From the NCBI GenBank assembly GCA_001579985.1, contig LRSR01007800.1, forward strand, positions 1 to 27,299: DNA of 27,299 nt, in the 5' to 3' direction. The notes under the pieces are model-generated. The model saw only the letters and a program-made list of their open reading frames with translations, was not told the origin of the DNA and did not search any database. Positions 1-10,644 of this stretch are shown here, in pieces. Numbering within the stretch: the stretch's first letter is position 1; every line of letters starts with the position of its first letter. A program made the translations under genes and the position numbers. Source of the DNA: Hypsibius dujardini. Its lineage: Eukaryota; Tardigrada; Eutardigrada; Parachela; Hypsibiidae.

Positions 1-670
1 ATGCCCTAAGAATACACGAAGTCAATGAATTTTGACATGGACCACCAACTTCCAACCACCATCAACAATTGTATTATACGAACAAGTACTTTTTTGTTTA
101 ACAGTTGCTTATCGCTATACAATAAAAATTTGTAAAGATATTGGAGTAACCCTGACTTGATGACAGCAGTGATAATTTATTTACATCCTACGCAGAAAAT
201 GTGAGCGTTCAAGTTTGATTTAACTTTTCAACTTATCTGTCCATGATGAGAATTGCAACAACCCTTTGAATCAAGGTCAGTCACTCTTTGGTCTTCAGAG
301 GAACATGCGTCAAATCCTCGGAAGATTCATTGCTAGCTCAGGTGTCTATTACTGTAAAGGTGATGTACTGGAATACTACTATTACTGTACTGGAATGTGA
401 TTCATGGGCCTTAGGTTCTTGACATGACATCCTATCTAAAACGGATATTATCATCTTAAGGATAATCCGGAGCATCATTAGTTACTGCGTATTAAAAACA
501 AACGTGAAATCCAGTATCTTCTACGCCAGACATCCGATGCAATGCTTCCTCTCCCTTTTGTGGAGGGATGAATATGTATGTATCTTCTCTGCATGCCCAG
601 ATAGTGTGTTTAGTGAAGCAACCAGATCAAACGAGACATAGGGTAGAAAGCCGAGCCAATACCGTCTGAA
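1..670. other. Upstream flank of receptor copy A, no gene seen
   Basis: No convincing exon is visible here. From about position 138 the sequence aligns with 11387 onward (for example the shared string tacgcagaaaatgtgagcgt at 189 and 11439), so the left edge of the tandem duplication lies near 138. Positions 138-670 are therefore the 5' flank of the receptor gene. They are conserved between the copies but have many small substitutions and indels. Confidence 0.6.
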
Positions 671-672
671 CC

Positions 673-715
673 GCCTATAATATTTACAGACTATTCACTT
701 CCAGTACCAAAATTT
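673..715 (+). promoter_or_regulatory. Putative TATA-type core promoter of receptor copy A
   Basis: A TATA-like string (cctataatattt) lies about 60 bp upstream of the ATG at 738. It is followed about 18 bp later by ttcactt, which could be an initiator. The same arrangement occurs in copy B at 11897-11935 with a slightly longer TATA run. Its position and conservation suggest a promoter. This is inference: no transcript start is visible from sequence. Confidence 0.3.
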
Positions 716-737
716 AGTGCTGTGCTTTTACGTTAAC

Positions 738-3700
738 ATGGAAAGATCATCACCACTCAAAGGTGCCACAACCCTATTGGTTGTCATTTTTTATTTTATT
801 AGTCCGGTCACTGCCCAAAATATCGAACTCATCGTATCCCTGCCCTCAATCCCAAACTGGATGGCCGATTCGCAATGGGTAGGGCCTGCTTTTGACGTCG
901 CAGCTGAGAGAGTGCAGCGCCGCTTTGGTAGCCGCGCCTCGCAAATTCGAGCCACTTATTTGGGCGACGAAACTGCGGCGAATTGCGACGATTTTTCAGC
1001 CCATAGTGCGCGACGAATTTCGGAATACTACTTTAAGAATGAAAATGTTTCGACGCCTGGTACATGCTACGCTCTCGTCACTTCCCGTAAGTGCTGCTGC
1101 CATCGGTAAAGGATGCGTGTGGAACAGGGGCAAGTTAGTTCACCTCGTTGGGGTTCAAATCTTTCAAGTGTCCCGTGGCATGGGTGCGTAAACCACGCCC
1201 CAGAATGTTTTTGAGATTTTTGGATAGAAAAACAGCTTTGACAAAAAACATGAGGGGGGGGGGATTTGGGTCATATTGCCCCTTAGCAGATCAGGACTTT
1301 CTCCTACGATTACCCATCCGTTGCCCCCTGGTAAAATTACCCTCCCACCGAAGGGGTCTGGGTACAAAACGTGTACTTCGGAGGTCATGCAGTAAACAAA
1401 GCCCACTGGGGGATTCAGGATGGACGAAACTCCTGGGGGGGGGGTACAGCGGTAGCAAAGGCGTTTCAACCCCTCTTGTAAAGTTACCCCCCCCCTGATG
1501 GAGGTCTACAAAGAAATTATGTGCTCCGAGTTATTGGAATGGGCAGAGCCTCTTGGAGAAGGGGCGTATCCGAGTCGTTCCAATGTCACTTTGTGAATTA
1601 ATCCCCCCCGTCCCCGTCCAATGGGGTTTGGGAGAAGATTTTGTAATATGGGCCATGGGATGGGCGAGAACCAATCGGGGAGGAACTTGCTTTACAAGCG
1701 AGCGTTATCCAAATTGTTTCAATCTCGCCACTTTATCAACTCCTTTGATATCTTTCAATACAGGAACTTGAGGTCCGCTTGTTCTATTTTCTGCAGCATG
1801 CAATGATGACACTGGAATTTCAAGCTTGGCGGAGGGGTTCGATTGGCCATTTTTTAATATGTTAGTGATATGAAGCAATAGCGAAACATATTTTTGGACA
1901 TTTACTGCGTGAAATGATAGTCGCTTCAAAGATCACGGAAATAAATGAACGATGTATAGTCTGTTTGACTTTTTTCCAGCCTGCCACTGAGCGATGGAGT
2001 GCCACCGTCATCAACGCGGAGTTTGCCTGCCAACGAAATAGCCATTTTCGGCGCAGTCTGGGGTTACAGTCAGGTTCTACTGAAGATCCTGCAGGACTTT
2101 GGGTGGTATCATGCGACCATCTTAACCGAAGTGACACCGAAATTTGGGATTTTCTACACGAACTTGGAAATCTCATTAGTCGCAATGTCGCATATTATTC
2201 ACATGGAGAAGCGCATTACCCTGACCCAGCGTATGATCAGCACTGCCGACAGGTTCACCATTCAAGATGGGCTATCATTCGCGAAGACAAAAAGCCGAGG
2301 TTCGTGGGGGGGGGGCTGACAACTTGATTAGGTGCTAGCAAAGAAGAGCTGACAATTTATAATTTTTTCATTTGCAGTTCTGATAATCTTGGCACCAATT
2401 GGGAGTGTTATTCGTATTCTGGTACGTGTCTGGCCTTAAACTCACGCTACGTCTGTGGTACCAAACTATTACTATTCGTTTGTATTCTTTTTGTCAGAAA
2501 GAAACACCTTTCGTAGGCATGTCAGATGGCGATTTCGTAAGTATCAATCGAGATATAGTGCTTCCTAGGCTGTTCTAATTATATCTATTCATACAAGAAC
2601 TACAATTAGCCAAACCAATTTACCTTTCAAGTAAAGGTTACTTACTTGATGAAGATCCGTAGATTTCGATCTTGGAACGTTTATTTTTGTTGCGTTTTTA
2701 CGTTTAATTTGGTTCGTTTACCTAAAACCTAATTACGTAAACTTTTGAGCTTAGACATATCCTGAACTAAAGACTGAAATTTAAGTTTAGATTTTAGTGC
2801 AGTAGTCGTCGTTATCGCTGCAGCCTGAGTATCATTGCAAAAATTAATTTCATATTGTTGTCACATCGGAAAAAAAGATCCCCAAGACCCCTCCCTTCAT
2901 TGGAAATCACATCCTGTAACATGAAAATTGGTCTCCTGCAATGATAACCACTTCCGTTCAATCATCGGACTAGGTTTTCTTCAACGTTCAGTTGGAGGGC
3001 AGAAAAGAAGGACCGTCTGGACGCCTCACCAACCTAGACAATATTGAATTTCAAGTAAATCATCCTTTACCATTGCGCATTACTGTATCTCAGCGTTTGC
3101 AACACGCAGTGCAAGGCATGAACAGAACGTCTGACAATAATACGTCTTACCCCGGCAAATTTTAAAATGGTTTTCCTTTTATAGGAGTTTCCAGTATTTC
3201 GATCCTTGCTAATGCTGACCTATTATCCTACCGGGCAGGAACTGATGCAGCTCAACGAGGAAATTGAAACACGAGCTCAGACAGCTTATCACAGTACCTA
3301 CCCCAAGAATACAAAGGTCAATGGCAGAGATTGATTGTCAGTCTGTCTGTCTAAGGCATGGGATCAATTTAAATTTACCCGTTCTTATATCTAGCCACTG
3401 GATAATGTCCCGGTCAGGGCTGCATACGACATTGTGGAACTCCTTGCAGCGGTGTTGTACACATCTCGTTCTGTAGAGAATTCGTCGAGAGTCACAGCAG
3501 AGGGCACGTCAACAGAAAATCCATGCAGTGGCTTGAAATTCGCCAAAGCAACAACAAACAGGAGCTTCGCTCTCTCCACCGAACCAGCTTTCGTCGACTC
3601 GAATCGCATCCGGAACATCGACCTGGACATTTTCGCGTTCAACACGACACTGCGTTCCATGACAGTGAGTGAATGTAGCAATCGGTGGAAGGATATCTTT

Positions 3701-4550
3701 TTTGTCGACGACCTAAAACGTGTTTCGTTTAGCTTAGCCTTAAACTTTAGTGTATATGTTCCAGCCCATTAAACGTAAATTTCTAAATAAAGTTCCTGAA
3801 GCCTTTTCCTCTCCAATTGCTAAACAAAATACTATGTTTATTGGCAACAATATAGTTTACTAACCTTCAAACCCAACCCCTAACTGGCGTTTGTTGAAAA
3901 CACTCAAAATCACAAAGTTGTAAAGTCAAAAAAATTTGAATACTCAATTGAATACTCATTAAATTGAGCAGTAAAACATTGTTGAAATAAAAGGGAAATT
4001 CACTGCTTGAAACGAGTTAAGAGATTCTGTTTCTAGTCGGTCGGATCATATGACTGGACAAAACATGCCATCATGTGGAGCAAAAACTATTCAATCGACT
4101 GGCCGACTGTGGGAGGAACACCACCGCTGGATGTACCCGCGTGTGGTTATTCTGGCTTGGAGGGCTTATGCGCTGCAGCTGGTTAGTCTGAAACTCAAAC
4201 AAAATTGATAATGACCTTTAGGCGTGTGTTTTCCGATTTTCATGAAAAAACATGGTCAGTTTACGATGGTCAATATTTCAGGCTTCAAACCCTTTCAAAC
4301 AGTCTGAAATTGTAATAAATTTAGGGTTTTTTTGCAGCACTACGTCAAACAATAACCGCTGTTGCATCATCGGTTTCAGCACTGCTGGTACTAGGCATAA
4401 CTTGGGCGGGGTATGTGAGCCATCGATGACCTGAGATTGTTTGCTTTAACATGCCACGTTTCACGGAATCATTTATTTTCCAGGTGGAAACTCTTCACCA
4501 AGAAGGTGGAATGGTTTCTCCTACAGGCAACTGATTTGACACTGATTTGA
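738..4550 (+). CDS. NPR-C-like ANF-receptor-domain membrane protein, copy A (11 exons, 521 aa)
   Basis: The reading frame closes over 11 exons: 738-1086, 1797-1860, 1980-2299, 2378-2421, 2498-2536, 2992-3054, 3185-3316, 3395-3664, 4037-4181, 4338-4410 and 4484-4550. They total 1566 nt, all with GT-AG borders. Residues 1-27 are a signal peptide ending near TAQ. Next comes a type I periplasmic-binding (ANF receptor) ectodomain, with DSQWVGPAFDVAAERV, a PCNDDTGISSLA turn (the GPxC region), QDFGWYHATILTE, GMSDGDF and RAAYDIVELLAAVLY. The juxtamembrane block has W-P-x-x-G-G-x-P-P-L-D-x-P-x-C-G-Y, typical of receptor guanylate cyclases and natriuretic peptide receptors. One hydrophobic helix (about residues 481-499) follows, then a tail of about 20 residues and TGA. 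There is no kinase-like or cyclase domain, as in the clearance receptor NPR-C. A peptide-binding, signalling-poor receptor is inferred; the ligand is unknown. Exon 5 could read through its donor, which would truncate the protein. Confidence 0.82.
1087..1796 (+). other. Intron 1 of copy A, G/C-run-rich
   Basis: This 710-bp intron contains several homopolymer runs: G at about 1253-1261 and 1436-1442, C at about 1488-1496 and 1604-1609. The equivalent intron of copy B holds the N gap, probably because such runs are hard to sequence or assemble. No coding exon is visible, although open frames cross it by chance. Confidence 0.6.
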
Positions 4551-5085
4551 AGAAGAGGTTTTTTTTTCAGAATTAAAAATGATCATTTGTAACAGTATGG
4601 TGTACTGCATACACCTCTACTGCACCACATGTGTATGTGTATAAACAATCGGGTCAGCATGATAAATTGATTGATTGATTGTCGGATCTGCTTCTTCCGG
4701 AGGAGATGTCATGAAGTCGCGAGATTCAGACCGTCGGGTGTGCAGCTGGAAATGCTCCCACGTGAGGCCTGTCGTAGGGATGAGAGATGAGACGTGAAAA
4801 GGACTTAACGGATCCTCTGCCATGCTGTCGATTGAGCCATTCTTTGAGTGGGACCAGGTAAGGTAGGTATTCGCAGTGCTTGACCTTTATCCTAGCAGCT
4901 ATGACAAAGCTGAAAGACACAAAGTGGGCGGAGCTAAATATCAGACGATACAGGCACCGAAACAAGGTGTTAAAGCTAGAACGTGATGGCACATCACAAC
5001 ATACACGGAACACATATAAGGGAATGTAAAAAGACGAAAAGCCTTTTGCTACGGTTAAAATAGAACCTTTTAGCATATCTATACT
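4551..5085. other. Convergent intergenic region of copy A
   Basis: These 535 bp separate the 3' ends of the + strand receptor gene and the - strand ionotropic-receptor pseudogene. The stretch contains a TTGATTGATTGATTG run near 4667. Positions 4551-4895 are conserved in copy B (16030-16370). Copy B then switches to unrelated minisatellite sequence. The open frame across 4617-4823 on the - strand also has a counterpart in copy B, but it shows no domain and probably reflects shared non-coding sequence. Confidence 0.5.
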
Positions 5086-6158
5086 TTAACCGTTAACGGC
5101 AAAAGAAGACACCTGAAACCACAAGCCGATACATTGTCCATAAACGCTGTGTGCGTCGATTATTCGTTCAGCAAATAGGCAGCAGGATGAGATCAGAAAC
5201 GAACGAGCCAGGAACCAGTATAAAAACGACATGTTCCTCCAGGCGATTGCTTTCTTCCCCGTAAACTTGGGTGTGAATTGTTTCGGTGTGCATTGCTCCA
5301 GCTTTTCTTGGCGGTGATCCTCGTGCTTCTGGTATGACATGGTGTGGAGGTGCTTCAGAAATCCGTGTTTCAGTAGCACCAGGTACCTGAGAGACATGAA
5401 GAACAAAATGACTGCCCATGATCAGACTGGATAAAAAATTCCGATGAAATTTTATATTCACTAACTTACTCCCGATCAAAAAGGTCACGGTATGGGAAAT
5501 CTTTTTTAGTGAAGATGTGGGTGGTCTTGCTTCGCTTGATATCGGTGACGGCTCGAAGTGTGATGGGGCATTTGGCGACCATCAGATTGCCATGAATTTC
5601 GAAGCCTTGCCTTGTCATGAGCGCAGTGGGAGTGCCGAGGGTCTCCTTATACTGCAACAGAACAGACGTGTTCCCTTCGAGTTCAGAAAAGGAAAGAACG
5701 GTCATATGCCGGGCTAGACGATGGGACATAGGGTCCATGGTGTCCTACATCAAATGAAAGGGAAGACGCGGTAGCCTACAAGAACGAATATTAAGTTTGT
5801 TCGAGCAATGCACTCGTGTGCAAGGAACACCAATCAGTTCGGGACATCGATTCGTCGAAGATACAGCTGTTGCTCCTCTTAAATTGAGTACTTTGTAATC
5901 GACACTCGATCCCTAAAGGGTGTAACCGGATTGCAAGAATGATTCCATGTCGGTAAACGGAAGTCCGGAAGTAGCAACAGTAAAAAAAAACGGGAGAAGA
6001 GAACCAATCGCAGCTATTATGCATACCATACCAGTGAAACCATACACAGTACAAAGAACGAACGGAGTAGCCATCGGTAGAGCGGAAGATTGTTCCATCT
6101 CGACGTATCAGCAAAAAATGATTAGAGTTACAAAAATGATGAACTGTCTGTCTGTTTA

Positions 6159-6219
<61 letters not shown>

Positions 6220-7027
6220 TTATCTGTCTCTATCTGTCTCTGTCTATGACTCTGGGTCATGGCTTGGCTCTCTGACTGCCTTCCGATTCAATTTATCTGT
6301 CTATGTGGCAGCCGGTTCAAGAAGTGTTTAAATGAGAGAGTGGAAAAAATACTCCAACCTTGTCCAATCGTTTCGCTGAACAGACTGAAAGCGGTATGCG
6401 ATAATTGAATGGTGATTTTCTGAGGGCTCAGCTTGACGTTAACTGTTGCTAATTTTGCCACTGTACAGAGTACTGCACACACAGCAAGAATTGCCGCTAG
6501 ACTGAGCCAGGTATGCGCGCTGGCTGTTTGTCGAAAAATCTTCGCAAAATATTCACCTCCCCCGGCAGGTACCAAGTCCGATTCGTCAATTACAATGATA
6601 TTTTCAGTCCAAAATAGTGAATTGATTAGATGCGCAACGGCGATTCTGTTTTCACTTAACATTAGATTACCTGCGCCGACGGAGAATAAGGTGTTGGCGT
6701 TGAAAATTATGTCAAACAGTCCGCGAAAATTCCATCCGGCATCCCAATCATATTGGATGATTGTAAAATTGCATGTTAAAATAAGCATAATAAGATTCAA
6801 TTTGTTCGCCTGCGCGATTGGTCATGAGGGCATACTTGAAACGCATTCGACGACATGTTAGGCCCATCACTTCCATCGGAAATGTATCCTGAATCTGAAC
6901 GGCCTCCTTTTATGTGAAACAGATAAGCGTTAAGTACGTAAGAACACGTTCTTAATCTTGTTTCAAAATCAAAACTACTCACTTGATCAACAGCGACATG
7001 TAGCATGACTGGTAACTCCCTCGACAT
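5086..7027 (-). pseudogene. Ionotropic-receptor-like (iGluR/IR family) pseudogene, copy A
   Basis: The deduced exons, 5' to 3' on the - strand, are 7027-6983, 6906-6836, 6774-6359, 6098-5892, 5744-5470 and 5386-5086. They follow the iGluR order. S1 contains CNFTIIQYDWDAGWNFRGLF and an ENR segment. TM1 follows TASAHTWLSLAA. A pore-like region ends FSETIGQG. TM3 contains GMVCIIAAIGSLLPFFFT followed by LPF and SGYTL. S2 contains KKDFPYRDLFDRE then YLVLLKHGFLKHL, and TM4 contains FLYWFLARSFLISS. Three lesions show by comparison with the relative at 22879-25398: exon 3 lacks an AG acceptor (AAC before the first codon), exon 4 has one extra base after about 6035 (207 versus 206 nt), and a TAG follows SGYTL. 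The remaining frames are long, so the inactivation is recent or partly sequence error. The 5' end is uncertain. Confidence 0.72.
6143..6245 (+). repeat. Degenerate (CTGT)n microsatellite
   Basis: About 100 bp of ctgt units with occasional ctct and tatc variants lie inside intron 3 of the - strand ionotropic-receptor pseudogene. The corresponding interval is deleted in copy B together with the end of exon 3. Similar CTGT/GACA tracts occur at 9225-9345 and 10747-10990. Confidence 0.9.
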
Positions 7028-7333
7028 GGTCAATAATTAGGTCCCCGAATGTGCAAAGAATATGTGCGAACAAAAAAATTGGCAATATTTCGAAGAATGG
7101 CCTCTTATAAATGCCTTTATTGAGGGAGGTGAAACGGTGTGGAATTGCACGAGTATATACCAGCAGCATATATGTGTTTTCATTACGGTTGTCCTCGTGA
7201 GCAAACAACCTCACTCATCCCTACCCAAGAAAGTTCACGGTTCCACTTTAGAGAAATTTTACCACTTACAAGGGAAACCACTTACTTGTTAGCTTGTCGG
7301 TAAGCAAAGATCACCCTGTCAGATATACGCGTC

Positions 7334-8003
7334 ATGCTTCAGAGAAAAATATTGAAAGTCTGTAGTGTGACCTCCATAGCACACTACGGAGAACCTCAGG
7401 GACCTCTTGTAAGTAAGCTCAGCATACTGTGTTTTTGCCTTCCCGAGCTGACCCTGCCTCATGGGACAGTTACATCAACAAAAAACGTATCATCAGAGTT
7501 AAGATACTGCAGCTACGGCAAGGTTACGTTGTCAGACCACAGCCATACGCCCACATTCACTGTATGTTAGACTTATGGGTGGGCGTGCAGGAATTAATGT
7601 CGGCTTACGAGATAACCTTGCCAAATGATTACACGGTAAGGCACACAGCTATCGTGTGTCGCATAAAATTTAACCCGTGAACTCGTGTGTCTTGTGAAAT
7701 TTAATCCATCACATAGAACATTTTATAAGCCATTCAACCGAGGTGAAACGGTGCCATGGCCCTCCTCAATGTGCCCCCGTTCAGGTAATTAAAAGTCGGA
7801 TTGCTGCAGTTCCTTGTTGCCCATCAAAGTTATCCTCAGCTTTTTTGCAGCACATGTTTAATGTTTTAGGAATTTTCGGAATGCTCCTATGCGGAAAATC
7901 ATGATCCTGGACTTCTGTGTTGGTCGATATATGTTAATAGAAAAAGAATATTGACATTAGACAGCTGTGCTGGCGTCTTTGCCTTGGTGAATTTCAGCGA
8001 TGC
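7334..8003 (+). other. Unrecognised coding-like fragments
   Basis: I cannot assign a family. Two stretches look coding-like. One is about 7434-7634, ending at a possible donor (ACACG then gtaagg). The other starts at about 7870 after tgttttag and is open beyond 8003. Both would join in phase 0. They carry a similar motif (WDSYINKKRI and WSIYVNRKRI), which hints at a repeated unit. The upstream piece at 7334-7408 is in another frame and would need an implausibly short intron, so this may be an old gene fragment rather than an active gene. The open frame continues into a dispersed repeat, so its 3' part is probably not genuine coding sequence. Confidence 0.2.
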
Positions 8004-8200
8004 CACAAATCCGCGCTTTCTGATCTTAAGGGTCAACTGGGCAGAAGCACCGCCCCGCGTTGCATCACATATTCACGCACACATAGCGGTATTTGGTTAC
8101 GGTACGCATGCTGCGCAGGACTTTCGACCGAGATGGAAACACCTCCCATGGGGTGACGTGGTGATCGACTGTGGTACTTCAAACAAGTATGGAGTGGCGC
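7999..8200 (+). repeat. Dispersed repeat, copy 1
   Basis: This segment aligns on the same strand with 22645-22850. Shared strings include the aagcaccgc box, acgcac, tatttggttac followed by ggtacgcat, cccatggg, and caaacaagtat near the end, separated by small indels. It contains an open frame, but the frame is not preserved in the second copy, so it is treated as a non-coding repeat. Confidence 0.6.
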
Positions 8201-8626
8201 AAGAAAAATGGAATTGCTTCCGAGTTCAGAAAGTTCCTTTCCGTACAGTTCAATTTGACTTTGTGACATCTGGATTTCCACATTAATCTGTATCACACGG
8301 CAAGATATATTGTATTCGAGTAGCGCTAGCCTTTGCCTGACTCAAACCGCAATGTGATTGAGTAGTAGAACAGGCGCTAGTTCAACTCCACATCATCATT
8401 TGCCAGCTTTTTATGTTGCTAGCGGTTTCTCTATCATTGGCTGTATTCAGCTGTGGCCTTTAGCAATAAATCAAGTACAATGCAGAGGTTAAACCACTTG
8501 ATGGTGCTCAGTGACTCATATTCACACCTGTACAGGGCGCCTTATCTGATTTCCAAATCTCAAACCCAACACGTGCTCCACTCAATTTCACATTGTGATA
8601 TATTTCTTGTCTCATTTGGATGCAAA

Positions 8627-9531
8627 GATGGGTCGCAAACTAGATTTAGGTCTGAGGGAGTCATTTCGACATTGGTCAGTTTGAAATATTCATTCAGAAA
8701 AATTGTAAAAGTATTGAAGGTCAGGAATATCGTTGTTTCTCGGAGAGCAGTATCTAATCTCATCAGGAAAAATATCAACAAGGAAGCCAGAAGTGATACT
8801 GCACCGTTGTCGATGAAAACCCGTGGCTCTCCGAAACTCCGAATTCCTAGCCTGGTGGCTGCCATTGAAAGGACCTTTCAGGACCGAATCCGCTGACTCG
8901 TTCTGCGTTATCCTTGAAGTACGGTGTGTGGGCTACAACTATTGCTCGCGTCATTACACCAGAATTTGGAGGGGAAGGTGCGGGAAAAGTGCCGTGTTCA
9001 TGCTCTGTCAAACAAGCAGACTAAACAACGGCTGGACCGAGGCCCGAGGTTTCTGCGCTACATCAACAGCCGGAAATGGAAAAATGTTATCAGCATTGAT
9101 GAGACCTGAGTTTATCTGATTAACGTTAACGGGATCCGGAAGATTTACTACGAGTTTCGGGGAGAACGGAAGCGGAAGGACGATCGGACTAATGGAGAGG
9201 CAAACGGAGGCAAGAGCAAGCACATAGATAGGCAAACAGAAAGACAAACAGAGACCAAAAATATAACAATAGATAATCAAACAGACAGGCAGACAGGTTG
9301 ATTGGTCGACAGATAGACAGACAGGCAAACAGGCAGTGTTTATTTAAGTGGAAATTGTTTGACCACGCTGCCACTATAGTGGCAAGTTTAAAACAGGTTA
9401 TGCGAAAGGTGTGGTCGAATTTAGAACAAAGTAAAATTAATAAAATTTTGCGATCCTGGCTGAAAGGTGTTAAACTTATGATGGAGAGGCAGGGGCTTCA
9501 AATCGAGCTTGTTTTGAAAAACTTGAAGTGA
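8627..9531 (+). pseudogene. Broken Tc1/mariner-family transposase
   Basis: A start (MGRKLDLGLRE) lies at 8627, followed by a frame change into a helix-turn-helix-like segment (SFRKIVKVLKVRNIVVSRRA). A further frame change leads to VREKCRVHALSNKQTKQR and KNVISIDET, which contains the first catalytic Asp of the DDE/D triad. TGA follows directly at 9107-9109, where Trp is common in the family. Recognisable sequence (VYLINVNGIRK) persists briefly. It then runs into GACA repeats that replace the second and third catalytic residues. A C-terminal block (KVWSNLEQ to RQGLQIELVLKNLK) resumes near 9390 and ends at TGA 9529-9531. There are at least two frame disruptions. Confidence 0.8.
9225..9345 (+). 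repeat. Degenerate GACA/CAGA microsatellite inside the transposon
   Basis: A purine-rich tract of gacag, aacag and gataga units lies inside the transposase region. It is the complementary strand of the CTGT tracts at 6143 and 10747. It sits where the transposase core should be, so it has expanded into or replaced coding sequence. Confidence 0.85.
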
Positions 9532-9591
9532 AATTGTGCACGCGGGTATTAATTAAAAACTGAGCACCATCAAGTGGTTTAACCTCTGTAG

Positions 9592-10215
9592 AGGAAGTAC
9601 ATGCCGGTGGAATTGCAAACTATGACTCCGAGCATTTTCATTGGTAAAATTTAGGGCGTGACAAATTAGGGCTGAGTTTGAGTGAAGCACGCAACCTGAG
9701 CGGTCAGTTGGCTCAGGGGAGTGAATTTATTTTTATGACGCTTGGTTCTAGCAGTGTTGTGGGCAAATGGTTGCTGTATCCGCCCGTTTTTTTTTAAACT
9801 TTTGGATAAAACGTTGTTCGCAGACCGTGTCTATTATTCATCGCAAAATCACAATATAAATTCATGCATAGTGCAAATGTTCATTGGCATTATACCTTAC
9901 CTCTCGGTTTAAATGCAGATAAAAAATATTCGAAAAACCTCACTCAATGGAACACATTTTCATCTACAGCACTATAAGCGAATCCGAGGCCCAAAAATAT
10001 GAAATGAATTCACAAAAGAGCGTTGCCGCCAAAAGACGTTGAGTTCTCCTTGACGTCAGATCAAACTTCACTCGGTTGAACCGACTGACCGACCACTCAG
10101 GTTGCGCGCTTCACTCAAACCCAGCCCTACTTTGCCACACCTTCAATTGACTAATGGGAAAGGCTCAGGGGACGTAGTTTAAAGACTTATATTCGTTCCA
10201 CCGGCATGCACTCCA
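9592..10215. mobile_element. Foldback/MITE-like element with long imperfect inverted repeats
   Basis: The outer ends are inverted copies (catgccggtggaa at 9600 and its complement near 10200). Homology continues inward for about 150 bp on each side, including a strong block: gggctgagtttgagtgaagc at 9669 against the reverse complement near 10090-10130. No transposase is encoded in the AT-rich centre. It abuts the right end of the Tc1-type element with only a few bases between. A target duplication could not be identified. Confidence 0.7.
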
Positions 10216-10644
10216 ATTATTACTCGAGTTGTTAATTAGGTTGTGAATAAAAAATATTTCTGTCGTTCTGCAGGCTTTCATATTCATCTAATCATATTCA
10301 TAACAGAATATACACAAATGTCTTTACCACAATCCGAGCCTCCAATGACGTCGACCGGACCGCCATCAAAGATGCAGAAGGTGAACTGTGTAAGGCCGAC
10401 GAAGTCGAGAGGAGGACACTCAAAGCCTTTCCATCAATCTGGCCAGGCCTTCTAGATGCTGATAGCCCTGCAACGGAAAGGTCCGCAAATTCGTTCTGTT
10501 CTGCAGACGACATGCGACTTGTGCGTGAAACAGTCGGTGTTGCGCCGAAAGGCCTTAGTGGCACAGATTCTGGAAATCGAGGCTGAATTGACGCTTAATA
10601 AGGGAAGCATGCTACGGACTCGTTACTGGGCGGTCGAGACTGAA

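Larger units (their letters stand above)
8483..9588 (+). mobile_element. Degenerate Tc1/mariner-type DNA transposon
   Basis: The element is bounded by perfect 30-bp terminal inverted repeats at 8483-8512 and 9559-9588, starting CAGAGGTTAAACCACTTGAT. The right flank is TA, as expected for a Tc1/mariner target duplication; the left flank is TG, probably a mutated TA. The body encodes a broken transposase. The total length of 1106 bp is short for an autonomous Tc1-like element, and part of the catalytic core has been replaced by GACA-type repeats, so it cannot be autonomous. Confidence 0.88.

Noticed and set aside
2498-2573. Reading exon 5 of the receptor through its donor (GDFVSINRDIVLP)
   Set aside because: The read-through resembles family sequence but soon hits a stop in both copies. 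The gtaagt/gtgagt donor and phase-matched exon 6 give a full-length protein instead. An alternative isoform cannot be excluded.
3391-3681. Open frame antisense to exon 8 of receptor copy A (and 14530-14868 in copy B)
   Set aside because: It mirrors a strongly supported coding exon, lacks any domain, and is conserved only because the sense exon is.
4617-4823. 68-aa - strand frame shared by copies A and B (16095-16301 in B)
   Set aside because: It includes the TTGATTGATTG repeat, has no start context or domain, and its conservation is explained by the segmental duplication. It may be 3' untranslated sequence.
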